64,000 nt of DNA from Alnus glutinosa (GCF_958979055.1 NC_084897.1:20685628-20749627), one strand, 5' to 3'. Shown: positions 12,393 to 25,223, numbered from the stretch's first letter. Notes: generated by a model not told the origin, from the sequence alone. A program made the numbers and translations.

Positions 12393-13740
12393 TTGTCGTT
12401 ATTTTTAATCATTAAGTTGTCTGCTTCTGGTCTGTTGTCTTTTAACTCTATTTTGTATTTTTCTAACCTTCTAACAGCTTAGCTGGTCACTTTGAGGTAA
12501 TTGTGCATGTTGCATACCTTTATGGTTACGTTTCGCTCCTTTGGCCTTTTTCATTTATTGGTGTCTTGAATGATTGGTAAAGTTTTGGCTGAAAGAGCAA
12601 AATTTGGTATTTCGAGAACATACAGAAGTCTCATACAATGTAAAGAGAATTCAGTATGATGGTTATGGAAAATCCTCATAAATTGAGAGTTATTCGTTTT
12701 ATCCGGAGATTTTTTGGAGTTATTCGTTCAGATATATGTGGCATTAAATATATTCTTGTTTTATCTATGGTTACTGATTAGGCATATTGATGATCAAGGA
12801 ATCATAGTGCAATTTTTTCCTTGAATATGGATGGTTTTCTTTTGTTCTCATTGGGTTTGGATATGTCTGTATTCCTTAACATTCCCAATGGGGTTGCTTC
12901 TAGACTTTCTTAAATAGAACTTGTTCCTATCTTTTAGTTATTATTCATTAGGGAGGTCTTTCAATTGACTTCAATTTTCATAATAAATTTGTGTAGAGAT
13001 TTTCATTTTTCCAGATTCTCGAACTAGAATCATGGTCTTCTCATTTGAGAAACTCAATAATGAACTAGAATCAGAAGAGATGTTCTGGAACCAATGGCAT
13101 TAGGTGCTTGAAGCGTACTTCATGATAATTAGATGAAAAACATCTTATACAGTTTCTGAGTCAAGTGTATCCTGTTTTTGAAGTGAAGGTGTAGAGAGGC
13201 ACCTGTTTGTATAAACACTTTTGCTTGTTGGCAATGAATTTCCAACCTTTCTAGTGCATCTCAAATTTGTTTCTTATCTCCCAACCTCGCGCCCTTACCA
13301 AAAGAAGAAGAAGAAGAAGAGAGAAAGCCCATTTTTGCTTGTTTCCACCTGTTTTTTTATTGCTCTATGTATGATAAAATTCATTACCTCTACACCGAAG
13401 AGCTTCTGATTTCTTTTTAATCATCAACTAGTTCTGAATGATAAAAGAAGAGGTTCTGCTTTGTTTTGACAGAATTTTTTGTAATTTTGATGAACCTAAA
13501 TCAAAACTTCAGTTGCTCCCGTACATAATTGGGGGTCATAAAGTTAGTGTCCATCTGCTCTCTTAATAGTGTTGATTTTGCACTTGATGATGCAATTTGA
13601 GTTTATGCATTTTACTTGAGCTACAAATATATTTATTATATTGACTTTGTATTGCAAAAGATGTGCCTGATTCTACTTTCTTTGTCTTGTTCTGATTTGC
13701 ATTAAAAGCAGAGGCATTAAGTCTTGTCTTATTTAGCAAA

Positions 13741-14529
13741 ATGGATCAGCATGGGCATAGCCAGGCCCCATCTATGGGATTGGTTGGTAGTGGAGCTCAG
13801 TTGCCATATGCCACTAATCTATATCAGACTAACCAAATGACTGGGACGCCGACTCATGGATCAGCTGTTACATCAGTTGGGGCTATTCAATCTACAGGTC
13901 AGCCTGCTGGAGCTCAGCTTGGACAACACCAACTTGCTTATCAGCATATCCACCAGCAACAACAGCAGCAACTTCAGCAACAACTCCAATCTTTTTGGGC
14001 AAATCAGTACCAAGAAATTGAGAAGGTAACTGATTTCAAGAACCATAGCCTTCCCTTAGCAAGGATCAAGAAGATTATGAAGGCTGATGAGGATGTAAGA
14101 ATGATATCAGCTGAGGCACCAGTAATATTTGCCCGGGCATGTGAAATGTTCATCTTGGAGTTGACTTTGCGATCTTGGAATCACACAGAAGAGAACAAAA
14201 GGAGGACACTTCAAAAGAATGACATTGCAGCAGCGATCACGAGGACTGATATCTTTGATTTCTTAGTTGACATTGTGCCAAGGGAGGATTTGAAAGATGA
14301 AGTACTTGCTTCGATCCCAAGAGGAACAATGCCTGTTGGGGGGCATGCTGATGCTCTCCCTTACTGCTATATGCCACCTCAGCATGCACCACAGGTTGGG
14401 ACTCCTGGGATGATCATGGGTAAGCCTGTGATGGACCCAGCTATATATGCTCAACAAGCACATCCCTACATGGCTCAACAGATGTGGACACAGGCACCAG
14501 AGCAACAGCAATCGCCCTCAGATCATTAG
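13741..14529 (+). CDS. NF-YC9: Nuclear factor Y subunit C (NF-YC9/NF-YC3-like)
   Basis: An intronless coding exon of 262 aa encodes a CCAAT-box transcription factor subunit. The glutamine-rich N-terminal part (about residues 62-85) leads into [16 protein letters not shown]. The histone-fold core spans about residues 104-180, with [20 protein letters not shown], then [16 protein letters not shown] and [20 protein letters not shown], identical in style to Arabidopsis NF-YC9 and NF-YC3. NF-YC pairs with NF-YB through the histone fold, and the dimer recruits NF-YA or, in plants, CONSTANS-type proteins in the nucleus. The C-terminal half is Pro/Gln/Met-rich. The ATG is the first in frame after the splice acceptor at 13735 and matches the family start MDQ. 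The gene looks intact. Which NF-YC paralogue it is cannot be settled from sequence alone. Confidence 0.96.
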   Translation: MDQHGHSQAPSMGLVGSGAQLPYATNLYQTNQMTGTPTHGSAVTSVGAIQSTGQPAGAQLGQHQLAYQHIHQQQQQQLQQQLQSFWANQYQEIEKVTDFKNHSLPLARIKKIMKADEDVRMISAEAPVIFARACEMFILELTLRSWNHTEENKRRTLQKNDIAAAITRTDIFDFLVDIVPREDLKDEVLASIPRGTMPVGGHADALPYCYMPPQHAPQVGTPGMIMGKPVMDPAIYAQQAHPYMAQQMWTQAPEQQQSPSDH

Positions 14530-15960
14530 TAGCTGTAGCATGAAAGTCGATGCGTAAGTTCTCTTCTTCTTTATCTGTTGCTGGGTGGTGGTTGAAAGCT
14601 AGTCTAATTGTGAAGATAGTCATCTAAACATGCTATGGACAAGATTAGTGTAGTTGCTTGAATTTCACTTTTCCTGCTTTTCTCTTCTAAAAGTTTGTAT
14701 CATCTGTTTTAGATTTTTCTCCTGGTGAAAAATTGGATGGTGATGATATAGATAAACCTAATTTTATAGTTTTCTCACATTTTTTAACTATGGAGGTTGA
14801 AACGCAAAAGTGGTCATACTTTGGGAGGGGTAAAATGTATTTTCCCCATGTTTTTATTATGATAGATGCAGCCTGGTTTATTCTATTTGGATCTCTGGTT
14901 GCCGGTTGCTATGTCAACCATTTTTGCATCTTTTGACACTTAAAAGTCTAGATTTTTGTCATTCTCTTTTGAGAGAATGAGAGATGTGAACATGAGAAAG
15001 ATTGCATTTAAGATTGGACTTGTCAGTCGTCAATGCAGGAGTTATGACTTTTATATTGGGTCTAGCAAAAGCAACACCGAGTAAAAGGAACAACTTGGAT
15101 AACTTTGGATTTAACATGCAGTAACAGGCAGCAACTCCTTGCATGGTTTTTCCCCCCCTTTTAGAATATATGAGAGAAACCTGAACATGCTTTGAAGATT
15201 TAATCTCACTTAGAGTTCTTGCACCTGTCTGTTAGTGAAAATATCCTTTAATGAAGTGAGCATTTCACAATGTCGTTAAAATAAATATCAGCTAAATGTG
15301 AATTTTACTCCAGGTCTAGGTAAATTTTATATACGAACCTAAAATGATCTTTTTATCTTTTCTATTCTTCTCCTACTAGGATTATTGCTTCATGTACATA
15401 TGTTTTTTGCTTACTCCTTTCATTTGGTTGCAGAGTAGTAGTTCATCAAGACATGTTGCGAATGTCAACAAAATGGATTGAACGTTTTAGTTATGAAAAA
15501 GTGCAATCAAGATTTGAGCTAAAGATAAGCAGTCTTTCTGTAGATAATACGCTTGAAAAGATTAGCCAATCTTGATTGAGCTGGTGTTTCTTTCTTGTCT
15601 GTTTACTTCTTCTTCTTCTTCTTTTTTTTTGGGTTCTTTTTTAAATATTTTAATCTGGTTTCTTTTTCATATCTAGTTAAATACTGTTACTCAAGATGTA
15701 TAAATAGAAATTTTACTTGAAAGCAATGCTTCCTTCCACCTTGGATGGGGACAAATAAAACAGTAATCTTCTTGGGTATTCTTGAGATCTCATGTTTTTT
15801 GTTTTCCTATGCAACATCATTTGATTTCTGGTTCATAGCAGTAGTTTTGAGTTGGAATTTTATGAGTATTGTCATGTTGAAGGAAAGAAGCATTCGAAGT
15901 CTTGGGAAGTAATACTGTGGGGATGAAAATGCTGTTAAGACTTTTATATAAATATATTCA
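14530..15960 (+). other. NF-YC 3' UTR with a probable intron
   Basis: Twenty-four bases after the stop is a strong donor (GATGC|GTAAGT, intron from 14554), and a TTGCAG acceptor ends at 15433. A spliced 3' UTR would extend to about 15.7-15.96 kb. An intron this close to the stop should not trigger nonsense-mediated decay strongly. The 67-codon frame at 14733-14936 lies inside this intron and has no domain. Confidence 0.5.
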
Positions 15961-16394
15961 TTCCTGACCCACTGTATTGATGAGAAGATTTACAATAGAA
16001 TCTCATAGTGATAACACCTAGCCAAATTTCCTTCTTGGAGATGACAATCAAAGGAGGCTTAATATTACCCTTTTAACCAAATTATAAAAAAAAAAAAAAA
16101 AAATATGGGCTTCTCATGTTTTTGAGAATGTTATATTTTACTAATTGAGGACCGTGTAATGATTTATTGTTTCAATTGGAGTAGATAGTGCATGTTATAA
16201 ATTGTTCCAAAGATTTGTGATATTTTGGACATGATTCGAGTATCTTGCTCCAAAACAAATAGAGATGTACTTTGTGGAATGTGCTTCTTAGACTCCGTGT
16301 GAATAAAAAATGATTTTTATAGGTTAATATGATTGAATTTATAGGTTAATATGATTGAATGAAAATATATAAAATATTTATAATTTTTCGTACG

Positions 16395-16697
16395 CTTGGC
16401 AATTTCGACATGACCTGTGAATCCGACACGAACACGACACGAATATATAGGGTTTGAGTTTATGCTCTAACCCGTTTATGACCCGTCAACCTGTTAATGA
16501 CACGTTTATGACCCGTTAATGACACGTTTATGACCCACCAACCTGTGTATGACACGTTTATAACCCGTTTATGACCCATCGACCCGTTTATAACACATTT
16601 ATGACGCGATAATTACATATTTTTTTATCAAATTAGCTAAATGGGTTGACACGCTAACCCGATGGGTTGACACGACAACCCGAATTGCCAAGCCTAG
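16395..16697. mobile_element. Non-autonomous element built of ACCCGTTTATGACAC repeats
   Basis: The ends CTTGGCAATTT and AATTGCCAAG are inverted. Between them GACACG, ACCCGTTTATGAC and AACCCG words repeat many times. A larger relative is at 60641-61645, with ends TAGGGGTGGCAATT and AATTGCCAACCCTA. The family is common in plants and hAT-like; the class is inferred. Confidence 0.6.
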
Positions 16698-16799
16698 AAG
16701 GAATTCATCAAACATTTCTAGGTACAGACTAATGTAAACCATGATTGGTGGTCAACCCCATTAACCAAAGAGAAATATTCAATTTCATCGCAAAAGAAT

Positions 16800-17109
16800 G
16801 GGCTTGTTTGGCAAAGACATGTATAGAACAGAGTAGTGAGTTGTTAGTTTTGAAATTAGTAAAAAGTGATGATGGGATATAAAATAAAAATAAATTTGTA
16901 TAAAAAGGTGAAAAAGTTTTGTATTTAAGTGAATTTTTTTTATTTGAATAGTAATAAAAAATTATTGATGTGATATAAAAAGTGAAAAAAATGGAAATGC
17001 TTTGATGTTGATTGGTAGTAGAAAATATAAAAAAGTGAGAAAAAAAAAAAAGGTACGTCAACAGTAACAGCATTATGCTGTTCTGTTCTGGAGCTTGTCA
17101 AACAAGCCC
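16800..17109. mobile_element. MITE, about 310 bp
   Basis: The inverted ends GGGCTTGTTTGGCAAAG and TTGTCAAACAAGCCC, with AGAACAG/CTGTTCT next to them, enclose AT-rich DNA. The open frames through it are compositional. Confidence 0.7.
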
Positions 17110-17770
17110 AATAATTCAGATAACGCAATATTCATGAGAAAAATGGTGGTAACAGCACTGACATTTTTGACTGATTTGAGTATTCCATGTTTTTATACGT
17201 TTAGCAGAATCATCCAAAATCCACCAGAAGTTGGGCAAATTCAAATGATTGGCATAATTGGTGTCCTTCAACAAATAATAATTTTTTTTTTTTTTTTGGA
17301 AACAAATAAATCACCAAACTTTTTGAGAATTAAAGACAATGCCATAGTTTGAGGTTGAAAATTTTGATTGTATTGATGTCTACTTCAACTAGCAAAGAAA
17401 TAAATGCGATTTATAAGCACTGTTTAATAGAGTATACATCTACCACATAAACTTGCATTGAAAGACAACAGAATTAAGGATGCTTAACCACCAAAAAATA
17501 CAAGGCATTGGGCTATCCCTTAAATTCTCAGATGCCTTAACACAAAAAAGCTCGTGTTTAAGAGCTCAAAATCATTTTTAGCATTAAATGATCGTTTTGC
17601 AAGTAAATATGCCAAAGAAAAAGTAAAAAAGGATAATTAGGTAAATCAATTTTCTACAACCAAAAAGATCAAAGTAAGGGTTATTTCAAAGTGGCATACA
17701 ATAACTGATAACTTCCACCCATTTGCTCTTTGTACTAAGAAGGGGAATCAAAGGTTTTGATAGAAATATA

Positions 17771-17912
17771 GGATTTGATTCTTGTACAACACCAATATAA
17801 CAACTGTACAACAACCCCTCACATGAGGGTGGGCCCCAGTATGTGGGACCCACCCTCATGTAAAGGATTGTTGTACAGTTGTTGTATTGGTGTTGTAAAT
17901 CTAACATTTTCC
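17771..17912. mobile_element. Short MITE with 9-bp target duplication
   Basis: TAGAAATATA stands on both sides (17761-17770 and 17913-17922). The 142-bp element folds back on itself (TACAACACCAATA..AACTGTACAACA against TGTTGTACAGTTGTTG..GGTGTTGTA). The 9-10 bp duplication suggests a Mutator-like family. The element at 61726-61868 is similar in wording. Confidence 0.8.
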
Positions 17913-18663
17913 TAGAAATATAATGGCCAAAATTTCTGGAACATTCCAGCACTACCAACTATCATATTAACATACCAAAAGAAAAACATAAGTAACTAAT
18001 GTATTGCCCAATTGGCTAGGGACTGCAAACCTTAGGTCCTACTTTGATTTTATTTATTTTTCACCAGGTACTGTCCACAGCAATGGTGGTAGCAGCAGCC
18101 AAACGGCAAGCTATACTCCCTCTAAATCACACTGCTAGATTTCATTATCAACAAATGTGGTGGCAAATATGCATTACCAGTTATACAATCTATTTCTTTT
18201 TTCTTCTTACTTTTTTAAATCTAAAACAACTGCTAAAAATAAGAAAGCCACCAAAATAGAATCAAATAGTTTTCAGAATCACAAATAAATCATTGATAGA
18301 AGGGTATCATTGCCATTGTTAAAGGAACTAACAGACATGCATCCACAAAAGATATGTAGAATTAGCCAAGCAATACTGATAAAATTACCAATGCACACTA
18401 AAGACAGCACCGCAAATGACGCAAAATTAAGACCAAATCGGAGTGAAAAACAAACACTCAACACATAAAATTAGCGTAATCTTATAAGCTTGAAGGATTC
18501 AAAATTAATTATCACAAATAACATAAACCAACATTCTATAGCAGCCTTAGTAGTTAGTAGTTACCTAGGTAGGGTAGAAGGCTAACAAGCCATACTCTTA
18601 CATATTCCAAGGAAGAGGAATTCAGGGCTTTTTTTTTTTCTAGAATAAGAGCTCAAGAAAGGC

Positions 18664-21600
18664 TCATTTCAAAACGATTTTACATTTTTGTGACCCTTTA
18701 GGGATCTCTATCAACTGTTTGTAGAGATTTGCAAGCTTCCATAAGTCCCCTTCAAAATGATCTAAGCAAAATATAACTATTTCTTCCAAGACAACTGTAT
18801 TCTTGAGCAAAATCTTTAGAGCAGAAAGATCCTCCCCATCTTCATTATAACTACCGACTTCAATCCACTTGAGATGGGACAAGAAATATGGAGGCAGTGA
18901 TTCTAGTATCCAATCATCGTTCTCATATTCCTTAGACAGAGTAATCCCCTAAATTATCATTGCAAATTAAGAATTTTTTTTAGTCACGCTGTTAACTCAG
19001 CAAGAAGATGGAACAGATACACTATGGTACATCGAGTACATATAAAATTACCTGAAAAAATTTCATAGTCTTGAGACAAGGAGATTTTTGCAATATCCTC
19101 AACAGTCCTACACAGTCAAGACATACTGACGAACCCGCAAAGAAATCCAAATCCGTTAGGTTATTGAACATTGGCATTTGAGGTAGGTGTTCTGCTGCAT
19201 CTATCAAAACCTAAGAACAAGATAAAGCAATGCAAGATGATGGGATCATGGTGGGGCATGATTAATAATTATGAGATGAGCAACTAGAAGAATAACTTAG
19301 AAATAAATAAAAACCTAACAAGTAATGAAGAATAATAAATGACAAACGCATTATAAAAGGAGTAATGATTCATTACCACCTAAATATATAACTTTTCACC
19401 ATCTTGTCTATGTGGCAAGGTAGTCCCTCACCTTAATTTATTTTTAAAAAATAAAAAAAACTCAAAAGTAGTGGAGGACCACGTTGCCACATAGGTAAGA
19501 TGGTGAAAAGTTGTATCTTTAGGTGGTATTGAATCATTACTCTTATAAAAGGGACTTGGATTCTCTCCAGTTGGGTTCAACTGGAGAGGAGCCAGTTAGT
19601 TATACATAATGGCATTTTTGTAATTTCACATCATATGAAATTACAAAAATGCCCTTACTTACAACCAACTGGCTCTTCTCCAGTTGAAGTACAACTGGAG
19701 AGGATCCTAATTCTTATAAAAGCATGTTGAGATCATGATTAATGATTATGAGACCAACAACTAGAAGAATAATTTCGAATTAATGTAGGTACAGTCATAT
19801 GGATTTAGTAGCAAGGGATTGGATGGGATGGGGATAAAACTTAGTTTCAAGTCTTACCAAGCAAAAGAAGAATTTTGTGTTTAATATCAATATTACATGG
19901 CCTAAGAGCAGAACATAAATGATATATGAAGACTTTCATCATTAAAAAAGAAAACCATCAGAGTAGCACTAATCCAATGGTTTTCCAAATGCTACACAGA
20001 TACAAACCCCATTTGGTTGCGTTATTTTCTAGAAAAATTAAAACAAAAACAAAAAAGAATGAATTAATTTATGAATAGTATACATTCTCCTTTGATATCT
20101 TTATTAATTGAGTATTGCATGATGATGTTTCAATTTCAACCACTTGATTTGTGAGCATCATAAAAATTAGGGGTAATTACCTTTTCCCCCCATGAACTAC
20201 CAAAAAATGCGCGATGCCCCCATGAACTACCAACTCGACCAAAATAGAGCATTCAACTACCAAAGATAACCATTTTCCCCCCTTCCGTCAGTCACATGCC
20301 GTTTTACCCTCATTTTCTTCCTCTTTTCCCCCTATGAACTACCACCATCTTCCTCTTTTCCCCCATGAACTACCATCATCTTCCAACATGCTCCCATATA
20401 AAACGGCACATGACCCGTTGACCGTTTGTTTTAACCCCTTTGACTGACGGAAGGGGGGAAAATAGTTGTCTTTGGTAGTTGAATGCTCTATTTTGGTCGA
20501 GTTGGTAGTTCATGGGGGCATTGCGCATTTTTTGGTAGTTCATGGGGGAAAAAGGTAATTACCCCTAAAAATTACAAAAACAAAAGTTCTCATCGCTAAA
20601 ATAATTAACTTGACAATCGAATGGTAAATCGCCAAATTACAACCTTCATTGAAATTTTACATAAACCGAAATCCATAATATAATTATACTTTGAAGTTGC
20701 ATAGAGGATCTTTTATGGGAGTAACACTTGTTACAAGGGAGTGAAACACCTTGGGAAATCTCTCAAGTGAGTTCATGATATAGATGTTGGGGTACCCTTA
20801 ACCTAAAAGTTTAAACAAAATTTTTAAGATCTTATTGATAATGTAATATCAATTACTTTTTTATTGGTGCCACTTTGCTTCTCAAAAAGAACTTTTACTG
20901 GTACCACTCAATGTAGGATTCCCCCACACGTGGATACTCTTAACAATCTTTCTCTCAAGTGTGAACCTCTACCACAATGACTATGTCCCCCTTGAGTGGA
21001 AGCCTTTTCCAAACCTTTTACTAAGTGCCAAGCATTACACCAAGAGCCAAACGACTGGATAAACCCACATAGACAGTGGTTTGCAAGAAAAAGTTAAAAA
21101 GTAATGAATGTAATGAAATTGTTTGCAATTGTTGATCAAATGATTTCAGACTCTTTCTGTGTCATGACATTTCCTCGTCTACGAGAATGTTCGTCTAACA
21201 TCTGTCACAACTCAAATAGCATGAAAACATGGAATGATAACTTTCCTTTATATGACATTAACTTTACCATACCAAATTTATGCAAGCAATTCAAAGGAGG
21301 GCTTAATTGTTCCACCATCATGTTGATATGTTACAGTAAAATTTGAATTTACAAAGAGAGAAGCAGCCATACCTCAACCACCTCAGAGGAAAGTCTTAGT
21401 TCTTTTACGTTGGAGAGCCCTATAAGAAGCCTATACATGCGACGACTATTTTGAGCTGATGTATTATCAGGGAAAGTATAAATCTTTGCCTTTTCCAGTG
21501 AGAATGACTTGTATAAGCAATAGTCGCTGAACAGTTCACCAGTGTAATCAAATTCTATCAGACTGACTGCAAAAATCATAACCTGACAACCATCCCCATA

Positions 21601-22320
21601 ACTCGAATCTTGCATCTCAAATTCCTTTATGCTCAGAGAATGAAGCTTGGGAGCAGAAAAACGCACAACCTTGAGACCCCCCCAGCTGCAATTGTATAAA
21701 CACAAGTTCTCAAGGACTGGCATACCAGAGAAAAACTGCCCTGTTAAGTACTCATCCGAAAATGTAACACTTACGATAGTCAAGGTCTTTAGATTTGAGA
21801 AACAAATCGTAGTGGGAAGCTTGAGGATATAGGGTATATAAAGATGTAAGCTTGTCAGTGTCTTACAAGTAAACAAGCAATAAGGCAGTGAAAATTCACT
21901 TTGGAAGTTGTCAAGCTCAATATACAACTCTTGAACATTATGCCTTACTGCAACAGAGATCCACGTATTAACACGAGATGCATCACGTAGCACATCACAA
22001 TAGAGAGTGAATCGTTTCATAACACAGGAGTCACGAAGACAGAGCACCCTTTCCACAAAATTCATCAAAAGCCTTCTCTTAGCAGGCGACGGCAGCTCCC
22101 AATGAAAATCTAGATTGGGAATAGATGTCCATCTGTATTCCCAGCTTTTAGAAAGCACGCTTGTCCTAACAGCGTCTTTTGTTGGAAGAAATGAAAGGAT
22201 GTGTTGAAGAACCTCCTCAGGTAAGTCAACTAAGCATTTGCTGTTCCCATCGATGTCCTGATCTTCTTCATTCAGTTTCTGCTTCTTTCGGGGTTCTTGA
22301 ATCAAACAAGTAGTCTCCAT
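18664..22320 (-). CDS. F-box/LRR/FBD-domain protein, complete, three exons
   Basis: The exons are 22320-21373, 19210-19052 and 18948-18664, all GT..AG and in phase, giving 463 aa. The F-box is at about residues 31-66 (LVDLPEEVLQHILSFLPTKD, then VRTSVLSKSWEYRW). Leucine-rich repeat-like strands follow (residues about 130-310). The FBD domain is in the last exon (LSHLKWIEV..LKILLKNTVVLEEIVIF). The family acts as substrate-recognition subunit of SCF ubiquitin ligases by binding SKP1/ASK through the F-box; the target is unknown. A probable 5' UTR exon lies upstream at 22848-22985. Intron 1 (19211-21372) holds three MITEs. A second copy of this locus at 44670-47378 has lost the whole F-box/LRR exon. 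The gene itself shows no break. Confidence 0.93.
19360..19542. mobile_element. MITE-1 (183 bp), 9-bp target duplication TTATAAAAG
   Basis: The inverted ends are GAGTAATGATTCA and TGAATCATTACTC. TTATAAAAG is present at 19351-19359 and 19543-19551. A family member of the same length is at 23958-24140. The empty site is kept in the second F-box locus near 45375-45383. Confidence 0.92.
19552..19713. mobile_element. MITE-2 (162 bp) inserted at the edge of MITE-1
   Basis: The inverted arms are TTCTCTCCAGTTG and CAACTGGAGAGGA, with a near-palindromic centre (tgtaatttcacatcatatgaaattaca region). It is followed by a third TTATAAAAG at 19714-19722, so it used the target copy left by MITE-1, or the reverse. 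Confidence 0.9.
20170..20565. mobile_element. MITE-3 (396 bp), near-perfect fold-back, 9-bp target duplication TAAAAATTA
   Basis: The ends GGGGTAATTACC and GGTAATTACCCC are perfect inverse complements. Long arms follow (CATGAACTACCA, AGAGCATTCAACTACCAAAG, CTTCCGTCAG and their complements). TAAAAATTA flanks it at 20161-20169 and 20566-20574. The duplicate locus near 46462-46474 shows the uninterrupted site. Confidence 0.93.
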
Positions 22321-22847
22321 AATTCAGATGGTTCCCTGATGCATCCAATACATTGTCAGATATAACAACGTCTACAAAAGGCTATAGGCCTGTGATGGAA
22401 ACTTTGTACAAACACATTGACACTGAGATACAAAGTGACAAACATTCAGCTAAAACCACATGAGCATTATTTTCAGCTACAAACATGAGCCAGTGCAAAG
22501 TTTTCGCATTTTCAGAATATTCTTGACAAGATTGACAGATCCTCATACAAAGCACCCCATTATTTACTTATTTATTTTTCTGGGTCTTTCTGATTTACGT
22601 CTCTAACAATTACCAAAATCAAGAAAGGAATAGAAATTCTAAAGCATGCACTTCATACCATTGATAAACGGCCATTAACTTGAGTTCTTGTTTCTTTTTT
22701 CTTTTTCTCATTTTGTGAATATTTTAAGCAATCAAAATTACTTGCCATGATAATCAAACCTACAAGATTTTATGTGTGCACAGAATCCTTTAGATTTTCT
22801 TAAGGAAGAATGCTTGAGGATCATAATAAAAAAGGTTGGATAGTTAC

Positions 22848-22985
22848 CGCTCATGCCAATGGCGGGAGCTAAACGACGGTGTTTCGTATGGGTGGATTGG
22901 TGCTCCGGTTGGAGAGAAGCCAAAAACAATCACGAAGGGAGTACACTTGGTGGATCAACACGAGGGATGCAGTAAAACGTCAGGG
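22848..22985 (-). other. Probable 5' UTR exon of the F-box/FBD gene
   Basis: On the minus strand the stretch ends at ATGAGCG|GTAACT (donor at 22847) and can join the GCATCAG acceptor about 15 bases upstream of the ATG at 22320. No protein domain is seen in it. Confidence 0.45.
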
Positions 22986-22989
22986 TTTT

Positions 22990-23950
22990 GGCAAAAAAAG
23001 AATGAGTAAAATGTTTATATTAGTGTTCGCCTGTATTATTATTATTATTATTTTTTTTTTGAATTTTGTTGAGATATTTATATTAAGATCATATAAACCA
23101 CTTTTAACTCTACTCATTTTCTGTTAATGAAAGGGAATTACCCCGTCAATTCTAATTTACTAATTTCATAGTGCTTGTATTAAACGAGTTGTGTCAAAAA
23201 TTGCTATATCTAAATGTCATATATTGGGTTTAAATCGTATCAAGACATGTGTAGAATACTATATATGTTAAATTTAACCTGACCATTTTATTAAATGGAT
23301 AAGATCTTTTAATTCTAACTCATTAATTTTTGTGTGAAGTTCATGTTGAATTGGTAGTATACAAAATTGTGGGCAAAGAATCAATTTTTCAGAAAAAGCC
23401 TTCTATTGATCTCTACTTTAATATTTGGGAGAACTTCACTTATAACCCTTGATCTTTATCACTTTTGAAAAAGAGTACCCAAACTTTAAAAAGTGTCAAT
23501 TTAAAGTATTCATCTTTCAATTTAAACCATCCGTTAGAATTTTCTTTTAAATCCTATCAAAATTCAAAAAATACCACATTTTTTTTTTTTGTGTAAAAAA
23601 AGAAAAGAAATTGTTAGGATTTAGGTATTGGTCAGAATTTAATAGAATTTGCAAAAATGCCAATGCCCAAATTTTTGAAAATTTTTATAATTTTTTTTTA
23701 AAAAATAAATACAAGGGTATTTTGTGAATTTTTATAGGATTTAAATGATTGAAATTTTTTTAAAAATAAATTAAAAGATGTATACCCTAAATTGATACTT
23801 TTTAAAATTTGAGTATATTTTTTCAAAAGTAATAAATGTAATGATCCCATTAATAGTGGATAAGCTGGGTTATTACTAGTGGGCTAAATGGATTTGGCCA
23901 ATTCCAATTGATAGTTTTTAGATTAGGGCTATGTCTAAATAATGCTCAAT
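22990..23950. other. Gene-free stretch with a degenerate inverted repeat
   Basis: From about 23430 to 23845 the words cacttttgaaaaagagtac and aaactttaaaaagtgtcaa have inverted partners at the far end (ttgatactttttaaaattt, ttcaaaagt). This is probably an old MITE. No gene. Confidence 0.5.
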
Positions 23951-23957
23951 AGTCTAA

Positions 23958-24140
23958 GAGTAGTGATTCATTACCACCTAAATATACAACTTTTCACCAC
24001 CTTGTCTATGTGCCAAGGTGGTCCCCCACTTTAATTTATTTTTAAAAAATAAAAAAACTCAAAAAGTAGTGGGGGACCACCTTGCCACATAGGCAAGGTG
24101 GTGAAAAATTGTATATTTATGTGGCATTGAATCATTATTC
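23958..24140. mobile_element. Second member of the MITE-1 family (183 bp), 9-bp target duplication ATAGTCTAA
   Basis: The sequence closely matches 19360-19542 from GAG(T)AGTGATTCATTACC to TGAATCATTATTC. ATAGTCTAA stands at 23949-23957 and 24141-24149. It has the same length as MITE-1. Confidence 0.92.
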
Positions 24141-24742
24141 ATAGTCTAATGGTAGGGTTATTGAATGAGATTAGTCATTTGTGATTTGGAGGTTCTCTAG
24201 GAAATTTGACATCTTGAACTATCTATTTTCTAAGTAATTTTCGTTAAAGTTTAGTCAATTAAATTACTGTTCATCCATTTCTTTACAGAATTCATCCAAT
24301 TTCATTTACAAATCCATAATCAAACCCTATAAAGTACCATAATAGATTTGGTACTGTTACAGATTATAAGTGAAATTTCCCCTTAATATTTTCTTAGTTT
24401 CCTGCTTATAAGCTGTCCACTTTATTTTAACGATGGGGGACATCCTCTTTATATTAAGTTTTTTCGTAATGTATCTCCAAAAAAGAAAAAAAAAAAAAAA
24501 AAAAAAGATTAAAAAAGGTTTTTTTTTTTTTTTCATAACTATCAAAGATTCATACCTGTACACTGTAGCCCACTACCATTAACAAATTATCTTATTTTCA
24601 GTAATCATAACTTTCGGTAATATTCATAACGACATTAAAATATTTAAAAAAAATTACATTTATCACTTTTAATTATCAAATAATGTGTAACATCTTTTCG
24701 AACTTTTTAATTTGTAAATGTCTCACTCCAAATTATCATTGA

Positions 24743-25223
24743 GTAGAGCATTCCTAAGAACCTTACCAAATTTTACTCATCAAAATAGTTAAAAATCATT
24801 TTTTTTTTCCATTATGGTGAGCCACTTTATTAAAATTCCCCTAACAATCTCACCATTTTAACTAGTCAATATTCACTATTCCATTTAGATAATAAATTTT
24901 CAATTTTTTTTTTTATTTCTCTATTTAATATTTTTACAAAGAATCATTCGTATCCATGAAACAATGACATTATCGTGTGAGAGAGATGAGAGATGGGAGA
25001 AGAAAATGAGAGAAAAAAAGGAAAAAAATGTGTTGATCATGTGAAAGAGAAATGTGAAACAAAATTTGGTAAATGAATATTACTCATTAGAATTGGTGAG
25101 TAATTTCACTCATTAAAACTTTTTGGTTAAAATTGTGAGGCTGTTGGGAGTGATTTTTTAGTGTTTTTATCAAATTTGCTCACCTAAAAGCTATTTTGAT
25201 GAGGCTGCTAGGAATGCTCCAAT
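24743..25223. mobile_element. MITE of the GAGCATTCCTA family, about 480 bp
   Basis: The ends gagcattcctaagaacctt and aggaatgctc are inverted. A second member lies at 42864-43356, in which ctctcacacgataatg and ctctctcacatgatta words recur in opposite order. The corresponding place in the duplicate (near 57870) lacks it. Confidence 0.75.

Larger units (their letters stand above)
18520..22455. repeat. F-box locus duplication, copy 1
   Basis: This span and 44670-47378 share long, nearly collinear similarity in exons, introns and both flanks. Copy 1 has exon 1 and three MITEs that copy 2 lacks. Copy 2 has a LINE-like insert and a MITE that copy 1 lacks. Confidence 0.85.

Noticed and set aside
14263-14623. 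Minus-strand frames over the NF-YC gene
   Set aside because: Antisense shadows of a well-conserved coding exon.
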